Below, in pieces: positions 45,722-54,496 of a DNA stretch of 62,262 nt. This DNA comes from Nostoc desertorum CM1-VF14 (GTDB taxonomy: Bacteria; Cyanobacteriota; Cyanobacteriia; Cyanobacteriales; Nostocaceae), in the NCBI GenBank assembly GCA_019359245.1, contig JAHHHR010000046.1, positions 1 through 62,262 of the forward strand, given 5' to 3'. Position numbers and translations under genes: made by a program. How positions within the stretch are numbered: position 1 is the first letter of the stretch; each line of letters opens with the position of its first letter. Below the pieces are notes generated by a model, which made no database searches, was not told the origin of the DNA, and saw nothing but the letters and a program-made list of their open reading frames with translations.

Positions 45722-48418
45722 ATGAAAGAGCAATTTGAACAATGGGTTGCTCGCCTTCAAATATCCGAGGCAGGGCAAAAAATTATTGAGAAAGTTCGCT
45801 CATCTGAGCCATCCCGTCGCGTTGGTGGCGGTAGCAAGAATGTTTCGGGACGCTACCCTAGCCGCAAGATGGGAGTCACGATTCAATTTGAGTCTCATCG
45901 GGTTGAACTGCCAATTGTTTATCAGTTAGAACACGATGAAGATGTTCTAGAATTCTACGATCAACCACCGCAAATTAAACTTGACTATCAAGCAAGTAAT
46001 GGACGTAGATTAGGCGTTTTACACACCCCAGATTTCTTTGTCATCAGAACCAATTCGGCTGGTTGGGAAGAGTGTAAAACTGAGCAGGATTTGAAAAAAC
46101 TAGCAGAGAAAAACCCCAATCGTTACTTTTACTCTGAAGAAGATACTCAATGGCATTGCCCGCCAGGAGAACTCTATGCTAACCAGTTTGGGCTTTATTA
46201 CCGCATTCATTCAGATCGCGAAATCAATTGGGTTCTGCAACGTAATCTGCAATTTTTAGAAGATTATTGCCGAGCCAAATTCCTAGCAGTGGAAGAAGCG
46301 ATAGCTCAATCATTACTTGCAATTGTGTCATCTCAACCAGGAATAACTTTAGCAGAATTACTCAATCGGTCAACAGGAGTTAAATCTGACGATATCTACA
46401 CCTTAATTACTCAAGAGCAAATCTATATTGATTTAAATGCTTCACCACTTGCTGAACCAGAAAGATGTCTAATCTTCCGTGACGAACAAACTGCTAGTGC
46501 TTATAGATTAATGGTTGAGCAACCAAGCGTAAGTCTTCCGGCTATCTCTCCTGTAGTCAATATTGTTACCGGAACGCTTGTTAATTGGGACGGCAAAGGT
46601 TTAAATATCATCCATGTTGGAGAAACAGAGGTTATACTTGGCGCAGAAAATAATCAGTTAATTGAACTTAAAAAAGCTATATTTGAGAATCTGGTTCGCC
46701 AAGGAAAAATCACAAGTCTCCAAACACCAGAAAAAACAGCTATTAGCACAGAATCTTGGCAGCGATTTTATCAAGCTAGTCCTGAAGACCAAGCAGAAGC
46801 TCTTGAACGCTACAGAACTATCGAACCTTACTTAAACGGCCATCCCCCAGAAAACGAAACAATACCAGCCCGTACCATTCGTGACTGGAAAGCTAAATAT
46901 CTAACTGCAATTCAAAAATACGGTTGCGGCTACATTGGGCTTTTGTCCCATCGCAGTGTCAAAGGTAATCGTCAGCGCAAGCTGCCCGAAGACACCTTAG
47001 CAATTATGGAGAAGTTTATTTTAGAAGACTATGAAACTCTTAAACAAAAAAGAATGTGGGAGGTTCACGCGGCTTTAGTTCGAGCTTGCGAAGAATCTGG
47101 TGTAATTGCTCCGAGCTATAAAGCATTTACCAAAGAAGTACAACGCCGGACTGGTTACGAACAGACTAAAAAACGCCAAGGTCGTCGTGCCGCTTATCAG
47201 CATGAATCCTTCTATTGGGAGCTTGCTATAACTACCCCAAGGCACGGCGATCGCCCTTTTGAAATTGGGCATATAGATCATACTGAGTTAGATGTAGAGC
47301 TAGTTTGCTCTGATACAGGTCGCAATCTTGGCAGACCTTGGGCAACATTTCTCGTAGATGCTTATTCACGGCGATTGCTGGCAGTTTACCTAACGTTTGA
47401 CTCACCCTCATATCGTTCTTGCTTAATGGTGCTAAGAATTTGTGTCAAGCGTCACGGCAGGCTTCCCCAAATTGTAGTGGTAGATAACGGTGCAGAGTTT
47501 CACAGCGTTTATTTTGAAACACTACTAGCTACTTTTGAATGTACAAAAAAGCAAAGACCCCCAGCCAAAGCTCGTTTTGGTTCGGTTTGCGAACGCCTAT
47601 TTGGAACTTCCAATACTCAATTTGTCCATAACTTGCTCGGTAATACACAAATAACTCGTAACGTCCGCCAAGTCACCAAGTCAGTTAACCCTAAAAATCT
47701 AGCTGTATGGACACTTGGTTTACTTTATGAATATCTTTGTGCTTGGGCTTACGAAGTTTACGATACAGACGAACATCCGGCACTTTTCCAGAGTCCGAGG
47801 GATGCGTTTGCTGCGGGTATGGCGATTGGAGGCAGTCGGGTTCACCGCATGATTTCTTACGATGAAAACTTTCAGATTCTTACCCTACCTACAACCTCAG
47901 AGGGGAAAGCAAAAGTTCAAGTTGGACGTGGTGTAAAAATTAACTCAATCTACTACTGGTCTAATAGTTTCCGCGACCCCCAAATTGAAAATACCTCTGT
48001 GCAGATAAGATACGACCCGTTTAATATTGGTATCGCTTACGCCTTTGTTCGAGGACAGTGGGTACAGTGTATCTCTCAATATTATGCAGAACTCCAAGGT
48101 CGTTCAGAAAAAGAATTGAAGTTAGCTAGTATCGAATTACGCAAACGCTCTTCAAATCATGCACAACAATCTAAAGTTTCAGCTAAGAATTTAGCAGAAT
48201 TTTTAGCATCGGTAGAAGCTCAAGAAGCTCTATTAGAACAGCGTTCCTATGATGCAGAAGTTAAGGAAGTCTTTAGGGTAATCGAGGGTGGAAAAGCGAC
48301 AACAAGCCGTAACGAAGAACCAAAACTTATTCAAGTTACTTTTGCCAATACCGATTTTCAAGCGGATGAAGATGAAGCGATCGTCCCAGAAACACTTGTA
48401 GTGTATGAGGAGTTTTAA
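45722..48418 (+). CDS. tnsAB: TnsAB fused transposase
   Basis: An 898-residue fusion. The N-terminal TnsA-like endonuclease domain (about 1-190) has the PD-(D/E)xK residues PD104 and E117-C-K119 (HTPDFFV, then GWEECKTE). After a linker, the TnsB part has the retroviral-integrase-type DDE core: Asp519 in IGHIDHTELD, Asp588 in IVVVDNGAEFH and Glu624 in VCERLFGT, giving a D-35-E spacing. TnsA and TnsB activity together predict cut-and-paste transposition. GGAG precedes the ATG at 45722. tnsC starts 2 bp after its stop. Confidence 0.94.
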   Translation: MKEQFEQWVARLQISEAGQKIIEKVRSSEPSRRVGGGSKNVSGRYPSRKMGVTIQFESHRVELPIVYQLEHDEDVLEFYDQPPQIKLDYQASNGRRLGVLHTPDFFVIRTNSAGWEECKTEQDLKKLAEKNPNRYFYSEEDTQWHCPPGELYANQFGLYYRIHSDREINWVLQRNLQFLEDYCRAKFLAVEEAIAQSLLAIVSSQPGITLAELLNRSTGVKSDDIYTLITQEQIYIDLNASPLAEPERCLIFRDEQTASAYRLMVEQPSVSLPAISPVVNIVTGTLVNWDGKGLNIIHVGETEVILGAENNQLIELKKAIFENLVRQGKITSLQTPEKTAISTESWQRFYQASPEDQAEALERYRTIEPYLNGHPPENETIPARTIRDWKAKYLTAIQKYGCGYIGLLSHRSVKGNRQRKLPEDTLAIMEKFILEDYETLKQKRMWEVHAALVRACEESGVIAPSYKAFTKEVQRRTGYEQTKKRQGRRAAYQHESFYWELAITTPRHGDRPFEIGHIDHTELDVELVCSDTGRNLGRPWATFLVDAYSRRLLAVYLTFDSPSYRSCLMVLRICVKRHGRLPQIVVVDNGAEFHSVYFETLLATFECTKKQRPPAKARFGSVCERLFGTSNTQFVHNLLGNTQITRNVRQVTKSVNPKNLAVWTLGLLYEYLCAWAYEVYDTDEHPALFQSPRDAFAAGMAIGGSRVHRMISYDENFQILTLPTTSEGKAKVQVGRGVKINSIYYWSNSFRDPQIENTSVQIRYDPFNIGIAYAFVRGQWVQCISQYYAELQGRSEKELKLASIELRKRSSNHAQQSKVSAKNLAEFLASVEAQEALLEQRSYDAEVKEVFRVIEGGKATTSRNEEPKLIQVTFANTDFQADEDEAIVPETLVVYEEF

Positions 48419-48420
48419 CT

Positions 48421-49572
48421 ATGACAAAATCTACTGGATTTCCTCTTGAACTCCTCACACGGACTGCTACCGAAAGGCTTGCTTACTTTGAAAATTACAC
48501 CGTAGCGCATCCTCGACTTAAAGAAGTCTATGAAATTCTCATGCGAACGATTGCTGAACCAGCAGGAGCTTCATTTATCTTTGTTTACGGTGCTAGTGGT
48601 GTTGGTAAAACAACTTTGCGACTCCGCGTTGAGCAGAAATTAACAGAACTAGCATTACCTAAACTGGAAAGCGATCGCAGTCGTGTTCCTGTTGTTGGTG
48701 TTGAAGCTGTAGCCCCAGAATCGAGAAACTTCAACTGGAAAGATTACTACACACGCGCCTTAATCGCCTTAGAAGAACCCTTAATCGATCACAAGTTTGA
48801 TTACGGCGTGCGTGGCATCTCCCGCGATAATTTCGGAAAAATTAATTTTGAGTCGAAAGTAGTTGCTCCTGCTCTACGCAGAGCTTTAGAAAATGCTCTC
48901 ATCCATCGTCATCCAGACGTATTTTTTGTAGATGAAGCACAACATTTTGGCAAGATGGCAAGCGGATACAAGCTACAAGATCAATTAGACTGCCTCAAAT
49001 CTGTGGCAAATATGACAGGTATCTTGCATTGTCTATTAGGAACATACGAATTACTGACATTCCGTAATTTAAGCGGTCAACTCTCACGCCGTAGCGTCGA
49101 TATTCATTTCCGCCGTTATTGTGCTGACAACTCAGAAGACGTACAGGCTTTTAAAAGTGTATTGTTGACTTTTCAACAGCAGATGCCACTTTCAGAGTAT
49201 CCAGATTTAGTTACTCATTGGGAATATTTTTATGAACGTACATTAGGATGTGTTGGCATACTGAAAAATTGGCTAACACGCGCTCTTAAAGATGCTCTAG
49301 ATCGAGATGCAACAACAGTCACTCTCAAAGACTTACAAAAACGTGCTTGGTCGGTTGCTCAGTGTCAGAGAATGTTCAAGGAAATTCAAGAGGGCGAACG
49401 ACAATTATCTGAAACGGAAACAGACGTACAAAACTTACGCTCTGCTCTAGGACTTGGAGCAAAGACAATTGCACAGCCAGAAGAAGCTCCAAAAAACACT
49501 CGTCCACCAGGAAAAGTTGGCAAACGCAATCCCAAAAGAGATCCTATTGGAGTGCAACAAGATGTTAGCTAA
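48421..49572 (+). CDS. tnsC: TnsC AAA+ regulator of transposition
   Basis: A 383-residue AAA+ protein with Walker A GASGVGKTTL near residues 57-66 and Walker B VFFVDEAQH near 167. It should polymerise on target DNA, be recruited by TniQ or TnsD, and activate TnsAB. Compared with short V-K TnsC (about 275 residues), the longer N- and C-terminal parts fit Tn7/I-B types. The last 30 residues are basic (KVGKRNPKRD) and overlap tnsD. Confidence 0.93.
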   Translation: MTKSTGFPLELLTRTATERLAYFENYTVAHPRLKEVYEILMRTIAEPAGASFIFVYGASGVGKTTLRLRVEQKLTELALPKLESDRSRVPVVGVEAVAPESRNFNWKDYYTRALIALEEPLIDHKFDYGVRGISRDNFGKINFESKVVAPALRRALENALIHRHPDVFFVDEAQHFGKMASGYKLQDQLDCLKSVANMTGILHCLLGTYELLTFRNLSGQLSRRSVDIHFRRYCADNSEDVQAFKSVLLTFQQQMPLSEYPDLVTHWEYFYERTLGCVGILKNWLTRALKDALDRDATTVTLKDLQKRAWSVAQCQRMFKEIQEGERQLSETETDVQNLRSALGLGAKTIAQPEEAPKNTRPPGKVGKRNPKRDPIGVQQDVS

Positions 49573-50959
49573 TCGATTAGTAACATACGAATGTTGGGAT
49601 TTAAAAAAGCTTTCTATTCCATCTCGTAGTCGGTTGTATCAATTAGAGCCTGTTGGCATTAGAACACCAATGGTGGAAAGCCTTACAGGATACATAGAAA
49701 GATTAGCAGAGGCTCATTGTGTAACTCCAGATGTATTAATTTCACGAACAATTACACCACTGCTAAAACAAATATTTTTGAAATCCCGATCTAGTAGAGA
49801 TTTACGTTCTCTTTTCGACCGTGCTACAGCTATAAATGGTACAGGAAATATAGTAATAGATTTAGTACAAGCACTTCAGAAGCTAACGCTTATAGAAGAT
49901 TTGCACTTGCTGACCCTGCTATTTTGGTCTGAAATTATTCCCACGCGCAATTTGTTTCGTACCAAAAGCGCTTGGTGTACTGTATGTTACGAAGAATGGC
50001 GTTTAGCTAAACAAGTAATTTATAAACCACTACTTTGGACTATAAATTCAGTAAAAGTATGTCCTTTACACAAAATATATCTATGTTTGCAATGTCCTCA
50101 CTGTCAGCAGGAGTTGCCACTACTAAGTTGGCGATCGCGACCTGGCTACTGTTCCAAGTGTGGTGATTGGCTAGGTATGAATCTTCCTGTCAAGTCCTCC
50201 TCAGAACTTACGGATTCCTCAACTTTATCTAAAGAAGAATTACATTCGCAAACTTGGATAGTAGAGGTTATTGGAGAATTAATTTCTTTCACCCTATCTT
50301 TTAACTCTCCACCAGCAAAAGAAGAAATTGCCAAATCTTTGAGTTTAATCATAAATGCAGTGACTAATGGCAATATAGCTGAGTTTGCCCGTTTGATGGG
50401 AATACCGAAGAATACTTTATGGATGTGGCAGACGGGTAAAGCTTTACCAATGCTTGATATACTTCTCAAAATTTGTTATCGCTTAGAAATATCTCTACTA
50501 GATTTACTAAAACCAGAACAACTTGCTGCTAAATCTTTTACGAAAATCTCACACAAAACCATTCGGCGATCGCCCACACTAAGAGCATCTCCAAAACTTT
50601 TCGACGCTAATCAAGTACAAGATACCTTGCTAGCAATCCTTGCAAGCGACAACCAGCCACCACTGACAATGGAAGAAGTAGCTACAGGTTTAGGATACAA
50701 TAAGCGGACAATTTTCAGCCACTTTCCAGATTTATGCCGTGCCATTTCTGCCAAATACCGTAGTTATGGTAAAGCATGTCACACAGAAAAGATACAGCAG
50801 TCTTGCAGAGAAGTTAAGCAGATTGTACTTAAGTTGCATAATCAAGGAGAATACCCCTCAGAAGCTCGTGTGTCTGAAATAATGACTCATCCTGGATATC
50901 TCCGTTACAAACAGGTTCGTGCTGCTTTAAATGAAACACGACGTGAAATTGGAGTGTAA
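49562..50959 (+). CDS. tnsD: TnsD-type target selector (tRNA-Val homing)
   Basis: From the ATG at 49562 (11-bp overlap with tnsC) the protein has 465 residues; an upstream ATG at 49454 reads through the tnsC 3' end and is less likely. The N-terminal TniQ domain matches tniQ: RLYQLEPVGIRTPMVESLTG, WCTVCYEEW, CPHCQQELPLLSW and YCSKCGDWLGM. The C-terminal half adds DNA-binding helices (FARLMGIPKNTLWMWQTGKA; MEEVATGLGYNKRTIFSHFP). TnsD proteins of I-B2 CASTs recognise tRNA-Val, and a tRNA-Val stands 161 bp downstream, so this is the likely homing factor. Confidence 0.9.
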   Translation: MLANRLVTYECWDLKKLSIPSRSRLYQLEPVGIRTPMVESLTGYIERLAEAHCVTPDVLISRTITPLLKQIFLKSRSSRDLRSLFDRATAINGTGNIVIDLVQALQKLTLIEDLHLLTLLFWSEIIPTRNLFRTKSAWCTVCYEEWRLAKQVIYKPLLWTINSVKVCPLHKIYLCLQCPHCQQELPLLSWRSRPGYCSKCGDWLGMNLPVKSSSELTDSSTLSKEELHSQTWIVEVIGELISFTLSFNSPPAKEEIAKSLSLIINAVTNGNIAEFARLMGIPKNTLWMWQTGKALPMLDILLKICYRLEISLLDLLKPEQLAAKSFTKISHKTIRRSPTLRASPKLFDANQVQDTLLAILASDNQPPLTMEEVATGLGYNKRTIFSHFPDLCRAISAKYRSYGKACHTEKIQQSCREVKQIVLKLHNQGEYPSEARVSEIMTHPGYLRYKQVRAALNETRREIGV

Positions 50960-51017
50960 AGCTATTAAACTTAAAAGGGCAGAGTAAGTTGGCTTCTTTC
51001 TCTACACCTGGAAAATT

Positions 51018-51090
51018 GGAAGCATAACTTTGCCGCCCCCTATTGGAACCATAAGCTTGCCGTTGCGGCAAAGTTATGGGTAAAGTCACA
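51018..51090 (-). repeat. CAST right end
   Basis: The outermost 25 bp (51066-51090) is a perfect inverted copy of the left terminus. Two inner site-like repeats, GGAAGCATAACTTTGCCG (51018-51035) and GGAACCATAAGCTTGCCG (51045-51062), lie in the orientation opposite to the terminal one. In ordinary Tn7-like ends all sites point the same way relative to the terminus, so this arrangement is unusual. The element ends 30 bp from the tRNA-Val gene. Confidence 0.82.
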
Positions 51091-51111
51091 CAAATAATTA
51101 GTCACTGTACA
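51091..51111 (-). mobile_element. residual terminus of the type V-K CAST
   Basis: Read on the minus strand from 51111 the sequence is TGTACAGTGACTAATTATTT plus one more base, closely matching the V-K CAST end (TGTACAGTGACAAATTATCT). It lies between the I-B right end and tRNA-Val. V-K elements insert beside tRNA genes, and its distance (9 bp to the tRNA 3' end) fits. Together with the cas12k and tracrRNA remnants it shows that a V-K CAST occupied this site first. The bases 51112-51116 (ACAAA) would be its target duplication. Confidence 0.75.
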
Positions 51112-51119
51112 ACAAAAAA

Positions 51120-51193
<74 letters not shown>

Positions 51194-51440
51194 TTACCAC
51201 ACGATTTATAACCATAACATACATTTGCTTAATATGCCAAAATAAAAGGCGCAAATTAAGGAAATTCTGTAATTTTAGCCAAAATCAATATATTCTTAAG
51301 AGTCCCCAGCCTTGGCCATTAAGCTTTCTTGGGGTAGTTTACGAAAAAATTAAATCAATAATTCATCTCTGTCTGGGATAGTTGATGAGCGATCGCTCTT
51401 GAGCAATTTTTGGTCATATCCTTTTCCTAGATAACCCTAG
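51194..51440. other. intergenic region between tRNA-Val and riboswitch
   Basis: About 250 bp, AT-rich, with one HIP1 site. It must contain the tRNA promoter on the minus strand and a promoter for the riboswitch transcript on the plus strand. No gene is seen. Confidence 0.4.
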
Positions 51441-51452
51441 TGTATGATCGAT

Positions 51453-51590
51453 AAGGTTATTCGGTTCTGGTGGGGAGCAGCTACCAGAGGTAACGGGGAA
51501 AGTTCGGTGCAAATCCGGCGCTGTCCCGCAACTGTAAACCAATTTGAGATGTAATCTAAAATCCCAAATTAGAGTGAGTCAGGATGCCCG
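51453..51590 (+). promoter_or_regulatory. cobalamin riboswitch
   Basis: The conserved blocks appear in order: GGTTCTGGTGGGGAGCAGC, then GGGGAAAGTTCGGTGCAAAT, then CCGGCGCTGTCCCGCAACTG (a B12-box variant), a variable arm, and GAGTCAGGATGCCCGCC. It lies 42 bp upstream of the DUF1636 gene. Binding of adenosylcobalamin normally reduces expression of downstream cobalt or cobalamin genes, here DUF1636 and the CbiJ/CobK-like reductase. Confidence 0.92.
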
Positions 51591-51631
51591 CCGAAATAGA
51601 TTAATCAGTTCCACATATCTGCGAGGTACAG

Positions 51632-52051
51632 ATGACTGCTATTGTAAATATTTCTCCAACTAGTCCCTTGGGTGTTGCTGACCATATTTTATTTGTTTGC
51701 AAAACTTGTGCTAGCGTTTGGCAAGATGGAAAACGCTTAGGTGAAAGTGGCGGTCAAAAACTTCTATCCCAACTTCAGCAGCTTGCACAAGATTGGGACT
51801 TACGAGATGAATTTCCAATTCAAGAAGTTGAATGCATGAGTGCTTGTAATCGTTCCTGTGTAGTTGCCTTTGCTGCTAAAGGCAAATTAACATATTTGTT
51901 TGGTGATTTAGCTGTTGATGGTAGTGCATCTGCGGTATTAGAATGTGCTAGTCAATACTATGGCAAAGCAGATGGTTTACTGCCTTGGTCAGAGCGTCCA
52001 GAAGCCCTGAAAAAAGGCATTTTGGCAAAGATTCCACCTTTATCCCAATGA
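51632..52051 (+). CDS. DUF1636 metal-binding protein
   Basis: A 139-residue DUF1636 protein: ILFVCKTCASVWQDGKRLGE with CKTC, and VECMSACNRSCVVAFAA with three Cys, a thioredoxin-like ferredoxin pattern. Such genes are regularly under cobalamin riboswitches and are thought to act in cobalt or cobalamin handling. Its stop overlaps the start of the next gene (ATGATG), so the two are co-translated. Confidence 0.85.
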   Translation: MTAIVNISPTSPLGVADHILFVCKTCASVWQDGKRLGESGGQKLLSQLQQLAQDWDLRDEFPIQEVECMSACNRSCVVAFAAKGKLTYLFGDLAVDGSASAVLECASQYYGKADGLLPWSERPEALKKGILAKIPPLSQ

Positions 52052-52794
52052 TGCGCGTATTGATACTGGGTGGAACGGGAGATGCCGCAGAACTAGCTGC
52101 CCAAGTAGCGAATATCCAAGGGTTAGAAGTAATCACCTCTCTAGCTGGTCGCACCCGTGAACCATCAGCTCCGTTGGGCGATTTACGGGTTGGAGGCTTC
52201 GGTGGTGTGGCTGGATTGGCTAGTTATCTGCGAGTAATGCAAATCGACTTATTAATTGATGCAACCCATCCTTTCGCTACTCAGATTTCTTTCAATGCGG
52301 CAGATGCTGCAACCAAAGTCGGAGTACCCCATTTGATGTTAATACGTCCCCCTTGGGAAAGAGAAAGTGGCGATCGCTGGATTGAAGTTGACAGTATTGA
52401 AACCGCAGCAGAATTTCTGCAAAACCAGGCACAGCGGGTATTTTTGACAGTTGGCAGGCAAGAACTCGCCGCTTTTGCTCACTGCGAGAAAATTTGGTTT
52501 CTGATGCGGATGATTGACCCTCCTACCGATGATGCTTTAGTGCCACCAGGAGTAATATTGTGCGATCGCGGGCCCTTTAGCCTCAATAATGAAAGACAAA
52601 TCCTGATTCATAACAAGATTGATACCATCGTAAGTAAAAATAGCGGTGGTGATGCAACAAAGCCCAAGATTATTGCAGCGCGAGAACTGGGACTGAAGGT
52701 TGTTATGGTAAATCGTCCAGGCATACCGCCAGGTGAGAAGGTTAGTGATGTTGATGGTGCTTTGGCATGGCTATTTGACAAGTTGCACAACTAG
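52048..52794 (+). CDS. cobK: precorrin-6A reductase (CbiJ/CobK)
   Basis: A 248-residue protein beginning MMRVLILGGTGDAAELAAQV, with the GGTGDA nucleotide-binding loop, IDATHPFATQISFNA (the DATHPFA signature of CobK/CbiJ) and VFLTVGRQELAAF. It reduces the corrin ring precursor with NAD(P)H in cobalamin synthesis. The chosen start gives the overlap with DUF1636; an upstream in-frame start would read through that gene. It shares the riboswitch. Confidence 0.92.
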   Translation: MMRVLILGGTGDAAELAAQVANIQGLEVITSLAGRTREPSAPLGDLRVGGFGGVAGLASYLRVMQIDLLIDATHPFATQISFNAADAATKVGVPHLMLIRPPWERESGDRWIEVDSIETAAEFLQNQAQRVFLTVGRQELAAFAHCEKIWFLMRMIDPPTDDALVPPGVILCDRGPFSLNNERQILIHNKIDTIVSKNSGGDATKPKIIAARELGLKVVMVNRPGIPPGEKVSDVDGALAWLFDKLHN

Positions 52795-52889
52795 TGGAAA
52801 AAGGCAAAAGCCGCAGATCATAATTAAAACCAATTCTCCCTATCGAGCATCAAAAATAAAAAAATAAATCCTAGTATTATTTAGCAGCG

Positions 52890-54032
52890 CTAAGACTTCC
52901 CTTTAGGAATTGACCCTTCAATTCCCTCAACATACCAATCCATCGCCAATTGTCTCTGATCATCCAAAACCTTACCTTTTGGTATCCGCACCACCCCTTT
53001 TTGGTCTTTCACCGGGCCATCAAAAGGATGTGCAGTACCCTGGATAAACTCATCCCGCTTCGCATTCACCAGTTGTTGCACATCCATTGGAATCGCTTGA
53101 TTCATCGGGGAAATATCTACCATTCCTTGAGCAATCCCATCCCAAACCTCTTGAGATTTCCAAGTATTACTCATTACAGCCAAGGCTTTATCTGTATAGA
53201 ATTTACCCCATTTGTTAATAGCTGACGTCAGGTGGGCTTTTTGACCAAACTTACTCATGTCAGTGTTGTAGCCAAAAGCATAAATATCTTTCTCTTGTGC
53301 CAATTGCACAACGGCTCCAGAGTCAGTATGCTGCGTCAGTACATCCGCACCTAAATTGGCCAAAGCTTGAGCCGCTTCTCTTTCTTTAGCTGGATCGTAC
53401 CAACTTTTTACCCAAAGTACCCTAACTTTTGCTTGGGGATTTGTTAGCCTTACTCCTTGAGTGAATGCGCTGATTCCCCGAATCACTTCTGGAATTGGGT
53501 ATGCGCCAATAAAACCAACTACATTTGATTTTGTCATCTTGCCAGCAATCATGCCGGTTAAGTAACGCGGTTCTTCAAAGCGTCCTAAATAAGTGCCGAC
53601 ATTGGCAGCACGTTTGTATCCTCTACAGTGTTCAAAGGCAACATCACCAAAGTCTTTAGCAACTTTAATTATTGGGTTCATGTCCCCAAAAGAAGTTGTA
53701 AAAATTAACTTGTTACCATCTAATGCTAGTTGGCGAATTACCCTTTCAGCTTCAATACCTTCGTTGACATTTTCGATAAAGGTAGTTTTTACCTTATCTT
53801 GAAGATTGGCTTCCATGTCTCTGCGGCCTAAATCATGGGCATAAGTCCAGCCAAAATCACCCACAGGGCCTGCATAAACAAATGCCACTTTTAGAGGTTC
53901 GTTTACCGCCACAGGAGACGCTGAGGGAGATACCTCACCCTGCGATTTGGAATTTTTGCCTTGAGAGCAACTATTTAAGGCAAAGCTAGATCCTGCTAAA
54001 GTGACATACTTTATAAAATTCCGACGATCCAT
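52890..54032 (-). CDS. BMP-family ABC transporter substrate-binding lipoprotein
   Basis: A 380-residue BMP/PnrA-like protein. The N-terminus DRRNFIKYVTLAGSSFALNS followed by Cys combines a twin-arginine-like RR motif with a lipobox, so export and lipid anchoring are expected. VAFVYAGPVGDFGWTYAHDL and VVGFIGAYPIPEVIRGISAF are family signatures. Members bind nucleosides or purine-like compounds. No ABC permease or ATPase gene is adjacent, so partners must lie elsewhere. It is convergent with cobK. Confidence 0.88.
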   Translation of the reverse strand: MDRRNFIKYVTLAGSSFALNSCSQGKNSKSQGEVSPSASPVAVNEPLKVAFVYAGPVGDFGWTYAHDLGRRDMEANLQDKVKTTFIENVNEGIEAERVIRQLALDGNKLIFTTSFGDMNPIIKVAKDFGDVAFEHCRGYKRAANVGTYLGRFEEPRYLTGMIAGKMTKSNVVGFIGAYPIPEVIRGISAFTQGVRLTNPQAKVRVLWVKSWYDPAKEREAAQALANLGADVLTQHTDSGAVVQLAQEKDIYAFGYNTDMSKFGQKAHLTSAINKWGKFYTDKALAVMSNTWKSQEVWDGIAQGMVDISPMNQAIPMDVQQLVNAKRDEFIQGTAHPFDGPVKDQKGVVRIPKGKVLDDQRQLAMDWYVEGIEGSIPKGKS

Positions 54033-54496
54033 ATTTTATTAATAGGTTTACCTGTTAAAAAGATCGTGTAGTTAATGTGATTTTTCTATGAAAAAATGAT
54101 TTTAATCAACCTAAAGCTACTATTAATAATTATACTTTTAAAGTAAGGGAAAATTGAGATAGCGGTGATACCTTGAAGTAGATAGTTACAGCAGTTTGGT
54201 TTTTAAATGAAGTACAAAATGCAGGACTCACGCATTAGATATAAAAAGTTTCTACCTTCTGCCTCAAAAGCCGTAGCTTTGTACTTCATTCAGATGAAAA
54301 CTGCTGTATTATCTCAAATTGCTCGATATCGTTTTATTGCAATACTCCCACCCACAGTTTTATCTCTATCTAAAAGATTTAAAGATAAACGCCGTAAAAT
54401 GGAAAAATTAAGAGGTCTTCCAAATCAGAAAAGTATTTGAGTATAGTATCGTCGAAGGTCGCAGTCAGAATTTGTAAATCTGGCGATGCGATTACT
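54033..54496. other. intergenic region containing a MITE-like element
   Basis: About 460 bp. Its centre is the inverted-repeat element listed separately. The remainder is AT-rich and shows no coding frame that I trust; the frame over 54207-54440 lies mostly inside the repeat element. Confidence 0.4.
54187..54308. repeat. MITE-like inverted repeat, 122 bp
   Basis: The outer arms are TACAGCAGTTT (54187-54197) and its complement AAACTGCTGTA (54298-54308). Inner arms AATGAAGTACAAA and TTTGTACTTCATT also pair. There is no open frame for a transposase, so this looks like a non-autonomous miniature element. Confidence 0.65.

Larger units (their letters stand above)
17427..51090 (+). mobile_element. 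type I-B (I-B2-like) CRISPR-associated transposon, 33.7 kb
   Basis: The element is bounded by identical 25-bp inverted termini beginning TGTGACTTTACCC (17427-17451 and, inverted, 51066-51090). It contains TnsAB, TnsC, TnsD, TniQ, and Cas6-Cas8-Cas7-Cas5 with a CRISPR array but no adaptation genes or Cas3. The right end lies 30 bp from the 3' end of tRNA-Val, and known I-B2 CASTs use a TnsD that recognises tRNA-Val. Cargo comprises a caspase/WD40 module and an extended type I R-M island. The flanks (AAACA left, CAAAT right) do not match, so this is not a simple single insertion. Confidence 0.88.

Noticed and set aside
54207..54440. 77-codon plus-strand frame
   Set aside because: It begins inside the MITE-like inverted repeat and has no convincing ribosome-binding site.
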